DNA of 64,000 nucleotides, from assembly GCA_049302575.1 (NCBI GenBank), contig JBAQMG010000051.1:1-64000 (forward strand), read 5' to 3'. The first letter of the stretch is position 1, and the number at the start of each line of letters is the position of its first letter. The stretch is from JBAQMG01 sp049302575. Lineage in GTDB: Bacteria > Bacillota > Desulfitobacteriia > Desulfitobacteriales > Desulfitobacteriaceae. Under the pieces are notes generated by a model, which saw only the letters and a list, made by a program, of their open reading frames with translations, was not told the origin of the DNA and did not search any database. Shown piece by piece: positions 8,093-16,121 of the stretch. The position numbers were made by a program, and so were the translations under genes.

Positions 8093-8383
8093 TGAATAAC
8101 CTGCCAATAGCCGCATGCGAGGTTTTTTATATAGAAATTTTTAACGAAAAAACTCCAAACTGACTGACTCTGCCCATATACATCTCCAGACACTGTACTC
8201 GATTAATCGAGCTAGATTGGGGTTAACGTTCATGATCAGAAAACTACTATCCAAGTCTCGTTGGAATCTATCTTCACCAATGATGATCCAACGTTCGCTA
8301 TACTCCTTTTTCAGATAGTTGTCCTCCACATGTTTGTAATAGAATAGACCTTCGGAACTAGAAGTGTAACTATGTATGCCCAA
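8093..8383 (-). pseudogene. Degraded ORF, faintly SUKH (SMI1/KNR4)-like
   Basis: An 80-codon open stretch (8141-8383) begins immediately beside the stop of the upstream aldo/keto reductase, without a ribosome binding site, so its 5' part seems missing. Its RWIIIGED and SFLIMNVNPN segments resemble the core of SUKH immunity-type domains. The expected downstream part (SQSVWSFFVKNFY) is in another frame, in the overlapping stretch ending at 7969. I read this as a truncated and frameshifted remnant. The family guess is weak; it may simply be non-coding. Confidence 0.3.
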
Positions 8384-8388
8384 ATTTT

Positions 8389-9525
8389 TTAAGACTCAAA
8401 AGTTTTTTGAATTTCCTTCAGATGCTCCCTGATGCTAAGGTGTTGTGGGCAAGCCTCCTCGCAAGCGCCACATTCTGTACAAGCAGAGGCTCTAGTTGTT
8501 GGGGTGAAAAAGGTGTTATACACAAATTGAGAAGATTTGTTGTCATCATAGATGTAGGCATCATTGTAAATGGTAAAGTTGCGGGGAATATCAACCCCTG
8601 AAGGACAAGGCTGACAATAGCCACATGCTGTACAGTCAATTTTACTTAATAAACTAAACTGCTTTTTTACATCTTTAATAAGAGTAAGTTCTTGTTCGCT
8701 TAAGGAGTTCGGCTTGGCAACATTTGCTACTCTTAGATTCTCTTCAACCTGTTCCATCGTGCTCATGCCGCTTAAAAGCATAGTAACTTCTGGATGGTTC
8801 CATACCCAGCGTAAAGCCCATTCGGCAGGGGAATATTGTTCTTCCGCTTTAGACCATAGTTCTAAAATTGGTGGTGGCGGAGTTTTGGCTAATTTGCCGC
8901 CTTTGATGGGCTCCATAATAATCACAGCTAAACCTTTGGCAGCTGCATACTGCAGTCCTTTGGTTCCAGCTTGAAATTCAGTATCCATGTAATTATATTG
9001 TATTTGACAGAAGGTCCAAGGATAAGCGTCCACAATTTCTTTAAAAACAGGGTATTCATCGTGGAAGGAAAAACCTGCATAAGTGATGCGCCCATCGGCA
9101 AGAGCCGTTTCTAAAAAAAGCTCAATGCCTAGTTTCTTGGCCTTGTCCCAGGTGCTTCGGTTAAGTCCGTGGAGCAGATAAAAATCTATATGGTCTGTAG
9201 CCAGTTTTTTCAGTTGTTCGTTTAAAAGAGAATCAAAATCCTCGAATTTTTCGCATTGTCCTACGGGAAGTTTGGTGGCTAATTTAACTTTTTTTCGGTA
9301 GCCATTTTGTAGTGCTTTACCTACTAAGATCTCACTTTGTCCCTGATGATAGAAATAGGCAGTGTCAACGTAATTTACCCCGTTATCAATTGCATGACGA
9401 ATCATGCGTATCGCTTCAACTTCATCAATCTTAGCTGGGTCTCTATTCAATACCGGTAAACGCATACAACCGAAACCTAAAATTGAAGTTTGAAAGTCTA
9501 ATTTGCCAAATTTACTGTATTGCAT
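8389..9525 (-). CDS. Aldo/keto reductase with two C-terminal 4Fe-4S clusters
   Basis: A 378-residue oxidoreductase. An AKR TIM barrel fills about residues 1-280 (GFGCMRLP, DTAYFYHQGQSE with the catalytic Tyr, the Lys of ATKLPV, and HGL). It is followed by a ferredoxin-like segment with two cysteine clusters, CTACGYCQPCP and CTECGACEEACP. This architecture is common in anaerobic clostridia; the physiological substrate is not known from sequence. I start at the ATG at 9525, with AGGAGGGAT 5 bases upstream; an open extension to 9558 lacks such a site. Confidence 0.93.
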   Translation of the reverse strand: MQYSKFGKLDFQTSILGFGCMRLPVLNRDPAKIDEVEAIRMIRHAIDNGVNYVDTAYFYHQGQSEILVGKALQNGYRKKVKLATKLPVGQCEKFEDFDSLLNEQLKKLATDHIDFYLLHGLNRSTWDKAKKLGIELFLETALADGRITYAGFSFHDEYPVFKEIVDAYPWTFCQIQYNYMDTEFQAGTKGLQYAAAKGLAVIIMEPIKGGKLAKTPPPPILELWSKAEEQYSPAEWALRWVWNHPEVTMLLSGMSTMEQVEENLRVANVAKPNSLSEQELTLIKDVKKQFSLLSKIDCTACGYCQPCPSGVDIPRNFTIYNDAYIYDDNKSSQFVYNTFFTPTTRASACTECGACEEACPQHLSIREHLKEIQKTFES

Positions 9526-9621
9526 GTAAGAATCCCTCCTAATTATTATCCAAACCATTATATTGTTATTTGGATTTACTAGTAATTATCGTGCATCGTC
9601 CTTCATGCCTCGCGCCTCGAA

Positions 9622-10593
9622 TTAACGCTTTCTGGTTTCGGCAAGTTTTTTAAGCGTAGCTATTTCTGCTTCGATTAAATTATCAGGTAGAATAATTTTG
9701 ATTTGAGCAAAGAGATCCCCCTGCATTTTAGGCTGTTCTAAATTTGGCATCCCTTTGCCTTTTAGACGGAATTTCTTGCCACTTTGAGACATGGGCGGGA
9801 GTTTAAGCAGTACTTCTCCACTAAAGGTTTTAATACTAATTTCTCCGCCTAAGACCGCTGTATAAAAATCAACAGGTATATCCATGACTAAATCATCATT
9901 ATCTTGAGCATAACGTGAATCAGTCTGAACGCTGATTGTCAGGTAAAGGTCTCCACTAGGTCCACCACCACTACCTAGTCCGCCTTGACCGCTTAGGCGG
10001 ATTTTAGAACCGTTTCGTACTCCTTTAGGAATTTTAGCTTCAATTCTCTTATCACCGATTTGGAGGACGCGGCTAGTTCCGTGAAAAGACTCTTCTAGCG
10101 TAACCGTTAACTCCGCTTCTGAGTCTCGACCAGCTCGTGCTCGGGGTGCTCCGCGTCGATGCATATTCATGCGGCCCGTCTCGCCACCTCCACCGAAAAT
10201 CGAAGAAAAGAAATCGGAGTAATCGCCACCCATTTCGTTTGCGCCACCACCATTACCAAAAGCCTGGGCAAAATCTTCTGGGGTCATTGTCCGTGTATTT
10301 CTACCTGCTCCTGGGTTAGCCTGCCAACGATCCCAATCGAAATTATCGCGTCCACCGCGTTGTTGCCATTGTTGGTAATTCTGACGAAGTTCATCGTACT
10401 TTTTGCGTTTTTCAGGATCACTAATGGCTTGATAAGCCTCGGTTACTTCTTTGAATTTATCTTCAGAACTTTTATCACCGGGATTTACATCCGGATGATG
10501 TTTCTTGGCTAATTGATGATAAGTTTTTTTAATTGTCTTATTATCAGTATCAGGTTTAACACCGAGGACATTATAATAATCTTTGAAATCCAT
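9622..10593 (-). CDS. DnaJ-class co-chaperone (CbpA-like, no zinc finger)
   Basis: A 323-residue J-domain protein. The N-terminal J domain (about 1-65) has the essential HPD in KKHHPDVNPGD. A Gly/Phe/Met-rich linker follows (about 70-165, with FGNGGGANEMGGDYSDFF), then two DnaJ C-terminal beta domains ending the protein. The cysteine-rich zinc-finger domain of true DnaJ is absent, which identifies a CbpA-type partner of DnaK. The start at 10593 is favoured by GAGGTG 6 bases upstream. No heat-shock operon surrounds it. Confidence 0.92.
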   Translation of the reverse strand: MDFKDYYNVLGVKPDTDNKTIKKTYHQLAKKHHPDVNPGDKSSEDKFKEVTEAYQAISDPEKRKKYDELRQNYQQWQQRGGRDNFDWDRWQANPGAGRNTRTMTPEDFAQAFGNGGGANEMGGDYSDFFSSIFGGGGETGRMNMHRRGAPRARAGRDSEAELTVTLEESFHGTSRVLQIGDKRIEAKIPKGVRNGSKIRLSGQGGLGSGGGPSGDLYLTISVQTDSRYAQDNDDLVMDIPVDFYTAVLGGEISIKTFSGEVLLKLPPMSQSGKKFRLKGKGMPNLEQPKMQGDLFAQIKIILPDNLIEAEIATLKKLAETRKR

Positions 10594-10734
10594 AAGACAC
10601 CTCATTAATTAAATTTTGTATAAAAACCATAATGCAATTGTTTCATTCCTGCTTAATACTTACTTGAAAATTACAGACAATGATTTAAATTAATAATTAC
10701 TAGTCTTTACAAATATTATTATATTACTAACTTA

Positions 10735-10786
10735 CATGAAGGTCAATAATGGTCAGACATATTTCTGACCATTATTGACCTTCGTG
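10735..10786. repeat. Long inverted repeat (23-bp arms) between pgm and dnaJ-like gene
   Basis: Arms 10735-10757 and 10764-10786 pair over 23 bases with one G-T mismatch, around GGTCAATAATGGTCAGA. There is no T-tract on the minus-strand side, so it is not a textbook terminator, although it may end the phosphomutase transcript. It could also be a short transposon-like palindrome. Confidence 0.6.
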
Positions 10787-10800
10787 TACACCACTTAACT

Positions 10801-10873
10801 TAATGCACAATGCACAATGCATAATGCAGAATTTGGGTAAATATTACGTTTCTTAATTATGAATTATGCATTA
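10801..10873. repeat. AT-rich dispersed repeat at the 3' end of the phosphomutase gene
   Basis: TAATGCACAATGCACAATGC and related units lead to AATTATGAATTATGCATTA (10855-10873). The last element reaches into the upstream coding region and provides its final Asn-Ala codons and TAA stop. Related copies lie at 12834, 28003, 45335, 52543 and 52684. Confidence 0.7.
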
Positions 10874-12618
10874 ACATGGTCTTCCGCTAACACTTTATGA
10901 ACAATCTCTAACATTTCTATTTTGACTTTTTCTAGAGTTTCCTTAAGTGTACTGTCATTTTCTCCTTTAACAGAAAAGTAAAACTTAATTTTTGGTTCCG
11001 TTCCAGATGGACGGGCCATAACAAAACCTCCACCCTTAAACGAGAAACGCAAGACATTAGATCGTGGAAGATATAACGGATAAATTGTACTGTTACTCCT
11101 TGACTTACCTTCTCCTCGATCATAGTCATCCACTGTCTCAATCGGAATTCCACCTAATTCTCTTATCTCAGATTCACGTAAAGTAGTCATTATTTTGGTC
11201 ATTTCTTCGATGCCACTTTTTCCCTTTAAAACAATCGACGCTTGATCTTCGAGGTAACAACCGTATTCTAAATAGATAGTAGCTAAAACTTGGGTAAGGT
11301 CGAGCCCCTTGGTGTGTTTATAGAAGAGAGCTGCTTCAGCTACTAAAACAGCTGCTATGACTCCGTCTTTATCTCGAACAAAGTCTCCGACCAAATAACC
11401 ATAACTTTCTTCAAAACCGAATTGAAAGACACCTCGCTGGCTTTCTTCCAACTCTTTCTCTTTTTCAGCGATGAATTTAAAGCCTGTTAAAACATTTTCG
11501 ACAGCCACACCAAAGGAATGAGCAACTTCATCAGCCAAGTCTGTGGAGGCTACGGTTTTAATGATCGTTGCTTTATCGGGAAGGGTTCCTAAGATTTTCT
11601 TCTGGGATAGGATATAGTAAGTTAAAAGAACGCCAATTTGGTTACCCGTTAAGGCTTGATAAGCACCCTTATTGTCCCGCACTACGACACCTAGCCGGTC
11701 AGAATCCGGGTCAGTTGCTATCAGCAAGTCGGCCAGTCTCTCACGTCCGTATTGTTTAGCCAAGTCGAAAGTCGACGGAATCTCAGGGTTAGGATATGGC
11801 ACTGTGGTAAACTCTGGATCAGGAAGTTCTTGTTCTGGAACCACAAACACGTCCGAAAAACCGAGTTCGGCAAGAGCTTGTCGGACTAAAATATTGCCTG
11901 CTCCGTGCAAAGGAGTATAAACAATTTTCAAACAACTGCCATGATCGTTAATAATCTGTGGATGAAGGGCCAAACTTTTGACTTTATCTAAATAGACTCG
12001 ATCAATCTCTTCCCCAATAATTACTAATAAGCCGGAAGATCGAGCCATCCCTTCAGGTAGTAGTTCAATGTCCACCCAACTTTTTCGCTCTTGGATACAA
12101 GAAAGAATGCGTTCAGCTTGTTCTGGGGGGACTTGTCCACCGTCTTCCCAGTAAAGTTTATAGCCATTATACTCTTTTGGGTTGTGGCTAGCAGTAATAA
12201 CTATGCCAGCCAAGGCATGAAGGTTACGAACTGCAAAAGAAAGTTCAGGTGTTGGGCGTAGTGCATCAAATAAATAGACTTTAACACCATTGTTAGCTAA
12301 TACCAAAGCAGCTTCAAGCGCAAACTCTTGAGAAAACTTACGGGAATCATAGGCAATTACGACTCCCCTTTGTTTACCTTCAGTATTGTGGCTTAAGATG
12401 TAGTCTGCTAAACCTTGAGTAACTTTACGTATCACATATTTGTTCATGCGGTTAGTACCCGCCGCTAAAATTCCTCTTAAGCCACCTGTACCAAATTCAA
12501 GATCAGTATAAAAGCGATCCTCAATTTCTTTGGGGTCAGTAATGCTTTTTAGTTCTTGCTGGAAGTCAGTATCAAAATAAGGATGTTCAGACCACAGTTT
12601 AAATCGTTCTTCGATCAT
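10864..12618 (-). CDS. Phospho-sugar mutase (phosphoglucomutase/phosphomannomutase)
   Basis: A 584-residue alpha-D-phosphohexomutase interconverting glucose-1- and glucose-6-phosphate (or mannose/pentose equivalents), supplying cell-envelope sugar nucleotides. Seen: the catalytic phosphoserine loop TASHNPKEYNGYK (Ser about 144), the Mg-binding ATDPDSDRLGV loop, the sugar-binding GFEESYGY and the phosphate-binding RPSGTEPKIKFY. Length fits the PGM2/PgcA subgroup. The start at 12618 has GAGGAG 10 bases upstream; the extension to 12690 has none. The last two residues and stop come from a dispersed AT-rich repeat. Confidence 0.94.
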   Translation of the reverse strand: MIEERFKLWSEHPYFDTDFQQELKSITDPKEIEDRFYTDLEFGTGGLRGILAAGTNRMNKYVIRKVTQGLADYILSHNTEGKQRGVVIAYDSRKFSQEFALEAALVLANNGVKVYLFDALRPTPELSFAVRNLHALAGIVITASHNPKEYNGYKLYWEDGGQVPPEQAERILSCIQERKSWVDIELLPEGMARSSGLLVIIGEEIDRVYLDKVKSLALHPQIINDHGSCLKIVYTPLHGAGNILVRQALAELGFSDVFVVPEQELPDPEFTTVPYPNPEIPSTFDLAKQYGRERLADLLIATDPDSDRLGVVVRDNKGAYQALTGNQIGVLLTYYILSQKKILGTLPDKATIIKTVASTDLADEVAHSFGVAVENVLTGFKFIAEKEKELEESQRGVFQFGFEESYGYLVGDFVRDKDGVIAAVLVAEAALFYKHTKGLDLTQVLATIYLEYGCYLEDQASIVLKGKSGIEEMTKIMTTLRESEIRELGGIPIETVDDYDRGEGKSRSNSTIYPLYLPRSNVLRFSFKGGGFVMARPSGTEPKIKFYFSVKGENDSTLKETLEKVKIEMLEIVHKVLAEDHVNA

Positions 12619-12833
12619 AATTCCGCAACTCCTCTTCACTATTTCTACATAAGTACAATGAGTTAAAAGTTTGCAAGTAACAAACACCATAATAAGTATA
12701 TCATGTGTTTGAAATATTTAGCATTATTATATCTCGTGTTATTTTACTGGTATATTTTTTCGGAAAAACTAAAACTTGCGTTTAGCATTAACAGAGGTCA
12801 AACATCGAACATCAAGTAATTCATTAGATTCGC

Positions 12834-12852
12834 AATTATGAATTATGCATTA
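12834..12852. repeat. AATTATGAATTATGCATTA repeat copy
   Basis: Identical over 19 bases to the copy at 10855-10873. It covers the last codons (Met-His-Asn-Ser) and the stop of the flavin reductase gene. Confidence 0.75.
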
Positions 12853-13423
12853 GTTTCCCCGTTGCTAGGCTGATTTCTGTTAGCGCTGTTTGATGTTTGG
12901 TAATTTCACCAGCTTTATCTATACCGTCGTAAAGGCAAGCTTGAGTATATTCAATCTCCAGCATGTGGAAGAATGTTCGGATAGATTGTTGTGCACAGGT
13001 AAAAACATCAGCTTTCTTTGTTCCTGCAGTTGAAATAAATAAACCACGACGTTTTGGTCTTGTAGCATCAGTAATAACTGGCTGGTTTAAGATATACTTT
13101 AAAGCCCAGAAGGGCTGTGAACGATCAATCATTGCTTTGGCCTGAGCATTCAAACCCATAAAAAAGATTGGAGCGGCGATAATAATCCGATCTACTTCTA
13201 TCAGTCGTTTTTGGAATTCTTGCATATCATCTTGTAGTACGCATTTAGCATCAGCTGAGCAAGCCCCACATCCTTGACAAGCAGAAAAATTCAAATCGGA
13301 AAGATGAATAATTTCACTACGATGACCTGCAACTTGTACGATGGACATTGCTTCGGATAACAAATACGTACTATTTCCCTGACGTCGCGGACTACAGGCT
13401 ATACCTAATACAGCTAAGCTCAT
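12836..13423 (-). CDS. Flavodoxin-fold NADPH-dependent FMN reductase / iron-sulfur flavoprotein family
   Basis: A 195-residue flavoprotein. The N-terminal GIACSPRRQGNSTYLL is the FMN phosphate-binding loop, and AAPIFFMGLNAQAKAMIDR is the second FMN-binding segment. A cluster CQGCGACSADAKC (about 49-61) is typical of archaeal/clostridial iron-sulfur flavoproteins, although its spacing does not prove a 4Fe-4S centre. It is probably a cytosolic electron-transfer or quinone/FMN reductase; substrate unknown. AAAGGAGAGG precedes the ATG. The terminal MHNS is encoded by the dispersed repeat, so the original C-terminus may have been different. Confidence 0.88.
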   Translation of the reverse strand: MSLAVLGIACSPRRQGNSTYLLSEAMSIVQVAGHRSEIIHLSDLNFSACQGCGACSADAKCVLQDDMQEFQKRLIEVDRIIIAAPIFFMGLNAQAKAMIDRSQPFWALKYILNQPVITDATRPKRRGLFISTAGTKKADVFTCAQQSIRTFFHMLEIEYTQACLYDGIDKAGEITKHQTALTEISLATGKLMHNS

Positions 13424-13496
13424 AAGCTTTTCCTCTCCTTTAAATCAAATTTTCCAATATCTATCCTATTATGCAGTGAAATATGGACAAATGAAC

Positions 13497-13534
13497 AAAT
13501 AAAAACGAGTCCCTTACGACGCTCAAGGAACTCG
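13497..13534 (-). terminator. Terminator of the 35-codon gene
   Basis: On the minus strand a 10-bp stem (13525-13534 with 13506-13515, one G-U pair, 9-base loop) is followed by TTTTTATTT. It lies about 60 bases past the small gene, completing its transcription unit. Confidence 0.8.
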
Positions 13535-13591
13535 CTCTTACTTACGTTCGTTTACTGGGACACTGGCCACACAACCGCATCCTTTCAATCA

Positions 13592-13699
13592 TTAAATTTT
13601 TAAAATGCTTGTACGAACTTTTGGTTCTGGTGACGTTAGAGATTCTAATCCGATAGAATCGAGAATGGCATCAATCAATTGTACTTGATTCTGAGTCAT
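13592..13699 (-). CDS. Small protein of 35 residues, unknown function
   Basis: A 35-codon ORF starting MTQNQVQLIDAILDSIGLES and ending VRTSILKI. It is below the usual annotation cutoff but has every sign of being expressed: a promoter at 13731-13759, an AGGAAGGAG ribosome binding site 9 bases before the ATG, and a hairpin terminator at 13497-13534. The first half would form an amphipathic helix; the second half is polar with a basic end. There are no cysteines and no membrane segment. I do not recognise a family. It could be a regulatory small protein, a peptide signal or a leader peptide, though no gene follows before the terminator. Confidence 0.68.
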   Translation of the reverse strand: MTQNQVQLIDAILDSIGLESLTSPEPKVRTSILKI

Positions 13700-13730
13700 A
13701 ATAGTCTGCTCCTTCCTTGTTGATTCGTTC

Positions 13731-13759
13731 ATTATATATGATTAGGTTTAGTTTTGCAA
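13731..13759 (-). promoter_or_regulatory. Vegetative promoter of the 35-codon gene
   Basis: On the minus strand: TTGCAA (13754-13759), a 17-base spacer, then TATAAT (13731-13736). This is close to SigA consensus with ideal spacing. It lies about 30 bases upstream of the ATG at 13699. Confidence 0.78.
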
Positions 13760-13804
13760 GGATAAATATGATAATTTAACTGAATATGGGATTTACTTTT
13801 TTTA

Positions 13805-14641
13805 TTAAAAGACAATATTCATCTCCAACTGTGTTGCTAAAGGAAAAATACCCCAAGCTGACAGTAATGAATAGATCCGATCTTCCGGTTGATTTGTTAG
13901 GGATAGTGGTCTAGCGTTTAATTGGAATATTTCCGCCATGAGAGCTACTGCTCCATCTAGGGTACAACTCCAGGTATCTAGTAAAGAAGTACATTGTTTA
14001 TTAGCAAAAAGTGCTCCTACATTAGAATCTAAACTAAGGAAAGCAACTTTGTTGGGATACTTTCCCAAATACGACTCTCTTCGCTGCCAAGTCGGACTGA
14101 AGCTAGTTTGGCGACGCGCCTTAAAATAACTTGCTATTTCAACCTCAGCGAATGAAATTTGTGGGGTTCTATAAACTTGTAGATTAAAAGACTTCCTAGC
14201 TTGTGCAGTAATTTCTTGTCCGCTACGATATATATGAACAGGTCTAAGTTTAGTGAAACCCACCGACTCATATACTTTTCGAGCGTGGTTTTGAATTAAT
14301 ACTTCAAGATAGATGCGTTCAAGTTTAAGATGTTTTCCTAATTCAATTTGAGCTTTTAATAAAGGTTTAAATAAACCTCGGCGACGATAATTAGGATCAA
14401 TACAAGTTCCAGCAATCCAACCGTCTCTGCCGTCGATTGCGAAGAGTGAAAAGCCTATAATTGTATCGTGAAATTTAAGTGCTAAGGAGTGCGCTAAGGT
14501 AATTTGTCCAAGGTTCAACCAACCTTGCATTTGTTCAGGTGTATAACTCATATCGTAAAAATATCCCTGCCAACAACGATTCCAAATCGCAGTCAGATCA
14601 ATCAGACTAATCTGCTGGAGAGTAGCAATTTTCAAGTTCAT
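13805..14641 (-). CDS. GNAT-family N-acetyltransferase
   Basis: A 278-residue protein with an N-terminal GNAT fold. The acetyl-CoA-binding loop is GTCIDPNYRRRGLFKPLL (about 78-95), followed by the typical NHARKVYESVGF motif. The C-terminal half (about 150-278) has no motif I know and may be a second, degenerate GNAT-like half or a specificity domain. Acceptor substrate unknown. The ATG at 14641 is preferred over a TTG four codons upstream; the ribosome binding site (GGGG) is poor for both. It stands alone between the small gene and the tad/DUF192 operon. Confidence 0.87.
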   Translation of the reverse strand: MNLKIATLQQISLIDLTAIWNRCWQGYFYDMSYTPEQMQGWLNLGQITLAHSLALKFHDTIIGFSLFAIDGRDGWIAGTCIDPNYRRRGLFKPLLKAQIELGKHLKLERIYLEVLIQNHARKVYESVGFTKLRPVHIYRSGQEITAQARKSFNLQVYRTPQISFAEVEIASYFKARRQTSFSPTWQRRESYLGKYPNKVAFLSLDSNVGALFANKQCTSLLDTWSCTLDGAVALMAEIFQLNARPLSLTNQPEDRIYSLLSAWGIFPLATQLEMNIVF

Positions 14642-14771
14642 TTTATACCCCAAATTTAATAGTAGACTACAATGTACTCTATTATATCTAATTTCTTTCT
14701 AAAAGAAAGTTTAAATTAATGAGGAACAAACTTTATTGATTAGTGAAATACTAGAATAGACTTAATACTTA

Positions 14772-15128
14772 TTAAATGTCTTCCCAAATAAGTGTATCTC
14801 CGATTCGCGTATCCGTTAATTTAGCCCAACCGGCCGGAAATTCTATGACATTCACCGCGTCTTTACGGCGCGGTGAAATTTTGTACGGCTTTAACTCATC
14901 CAAGATATCGCAGATTGTCCCTGCTTGATCTAAAAACCAAACAGAAAGAGCAAAGTGCATTCCGATCATGTGCACCTGTTGGCAGGGTGCCAGCCAAAGT
15001 CCCTCACCTGGTTTGAGAAGGGAGTGTCCAAGTAACCCTCGCAGACGGCTCCAGAAGCCGTCTGCTTTCCAGACGTTGTCACCTATAATTTGGTTTGTTC
15101 TCAAATTATAAACGATACCAGCTTTCAA
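14772..15128 (-). CDS. DUF192 family protein
   Basis: A 118-residue DUF192 protein, a small all-beta family of unknown function often found near type IV/Tad pilus genes. Family signatures are RLRGLLG near residue 30, the GMHFALSVWFLD core, and VIEFPAGWAKLT near the C-terminus. It probably starts at TTG (15128), with a GGGGGGG stretch 6-8 bases upstream. It begins 24 bases after tadC, so it is very likely the last gene of the Tad operon. No signal peptide is seen. Confidence 0.88.
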   Translation of the reverse strand: MKAGIVYNLRTNQIIGDNVWKADGFWSRLRGLLGHSLLKPGEGLWLAPCQQVHMIGMHFALSVWFLDQAGTICDILDELKPYKISPRRKDAVNVIEFPAGWAKLTDTRIGDTLIWEDI

Positions 15129-15152
15129 TTTCTACCCCCCCTTTTTCCATAG

Positions 15153-16061
15153 CTAGTTATTAAAGCCTTGGATTACTTGAATCACTGCAGGCCCAAGGAT
15201 GACAATGAAAACACTGGGAAATATAAAGAAAACCAGAGGGATCATTATTTTAATCGGGGCCTTCTGGGCCTTTTCTTCGGAGCGTTGTCGGCGTTTTTGT
15301 CTAATTTGACCAGCCTGATTACGTAAAACTCCCCCGATGGAAATACCTAGTTGGTCTGCTTGCACTAAAGAGGCTATCAGACTGCTAAGATCTTCTACTT
15401 CAATACGTTTGCTCATATCTCGCAGAGCCTCACGTCTAGGGCGTCCCATTTTAATTTCTTGTAGAACTCGTAAAAATTCTTGCCCTAAAACCCCCTTTTG
15501 TTTTTCTGATACCTTGAGTAAAGCAGCATCAAAGCCTAGTCCAGCTTCCACACTTACGGTTAATAAATCCAAGACATCGGGCAAGGTATCTACTATTTCT
15601 ACTTGTCTGCTTCGAACTTTTGCTTTCAGCCAAAAATCTGGCAACATATAGCCTATGACTATTCCCGATATAGCAAGCCCAAAGTTTTGCAAATATGCAG
15701 TCGATAAGAGGCTTAAAAGCCCAAAGGCGCCTAAGCCGCTCACCATTCCCAACCCGTACTGTAATGCTCTCCACTCGCCACTTTCCCATTGTCCAGCTAG
15801 TCCGGCAGCACTTAACCTTTTGGTAATCTGTGACAGTTTCCCTTTATTGGTCCGACGCCCAAAAAGAATTGCAATATTATGAAACAAAGGAATTAATACC
15901 CTTCTGCTAAACGGTAGGGATTCCCCTAAGGGTGAGTCTGTCTGTCCGAGCACCCTTAATATTCTTTTATAGGACATTTGCTGTACCGAATTGGCCAAAA
16001 AAATCCCTAAGAAGGTACAAAAAACTACCCCAAAGATAGCAATAGCTGTTATTTTAGCCAT
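15153..16061 (-). CDS. tadC: Tad pilus inner-membrane platform protein TadC
   Basis: A 302-residue type II secretion F-domain protein. It has an N-terminal membrane helix, a helix pair around 105-150, the cytoplasmic T2SSF domain (DTLPDVLDLLTVSVEAGLGF) and a terminal membrane helix with FFIFPSVFIVILGPA. With TadB it should form the platform on which the TadA ATPase extends the Flp pilus. Start supported by AAAAAAGGGTG upstream of ATG. It follows tadB; a dispersed 18-bp palindrome lies in the gap. Confidence 0.93.
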   Translation of the reverse strand: MAKITAIAIFGVVFCTFLGIFLANSVQQMSYKRILRVLGQTDSPLGESLPFSRRVLIPLFHNIAILFGRRTNKGKLSQITKRLSAAGLAGQWESGEWRALQYGLGMVSGLGAFGLLSLLSTAYLQNFGLAISGIVIGYMLPDFWLKAKVRSRQVEIVDTLPDVLDLLTVSVEAGLGFDAALLKVSEKQKGVLGQEFLRVLQEIKMGRPRREALRDMSKRIEVEDLSSLIASLVQADQLGISIGGVLRNQAGQIRQKRRQRSEEKAQKAPIKIMIPLVFFIFPSVFIVILGPAVIQVIQGFNN

Positions 16062-16092
16062 CTGGTTTTCACCCTTTTTTATGATTATTGAT

Positions 16093-16110
16093 GTTCAGCT
16101 TTAGCTGAAC
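16093..16110. repeat. 18-bp palindrome between tadB and tadC (dispersed copy 2)
   Basis: GTTCAGCTTTAGCTGAAC differs by one central base from the palindrome in the recA leader (4870-4887), and the flank ACATCAAT is shared on the opposite strand. It sits inside the tad operon, where it could form an mRNA hairpin. Confidence 0.65.
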
Positions 16111-16121
16111 GAGTTCACTTG

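Noticed and set aside
7969..8193. 74-codon minus-strand ORF overlapping cinA
   Set aside because: No ribosome binding site; only its first part might belong to the degraded gene at 8093-8383.
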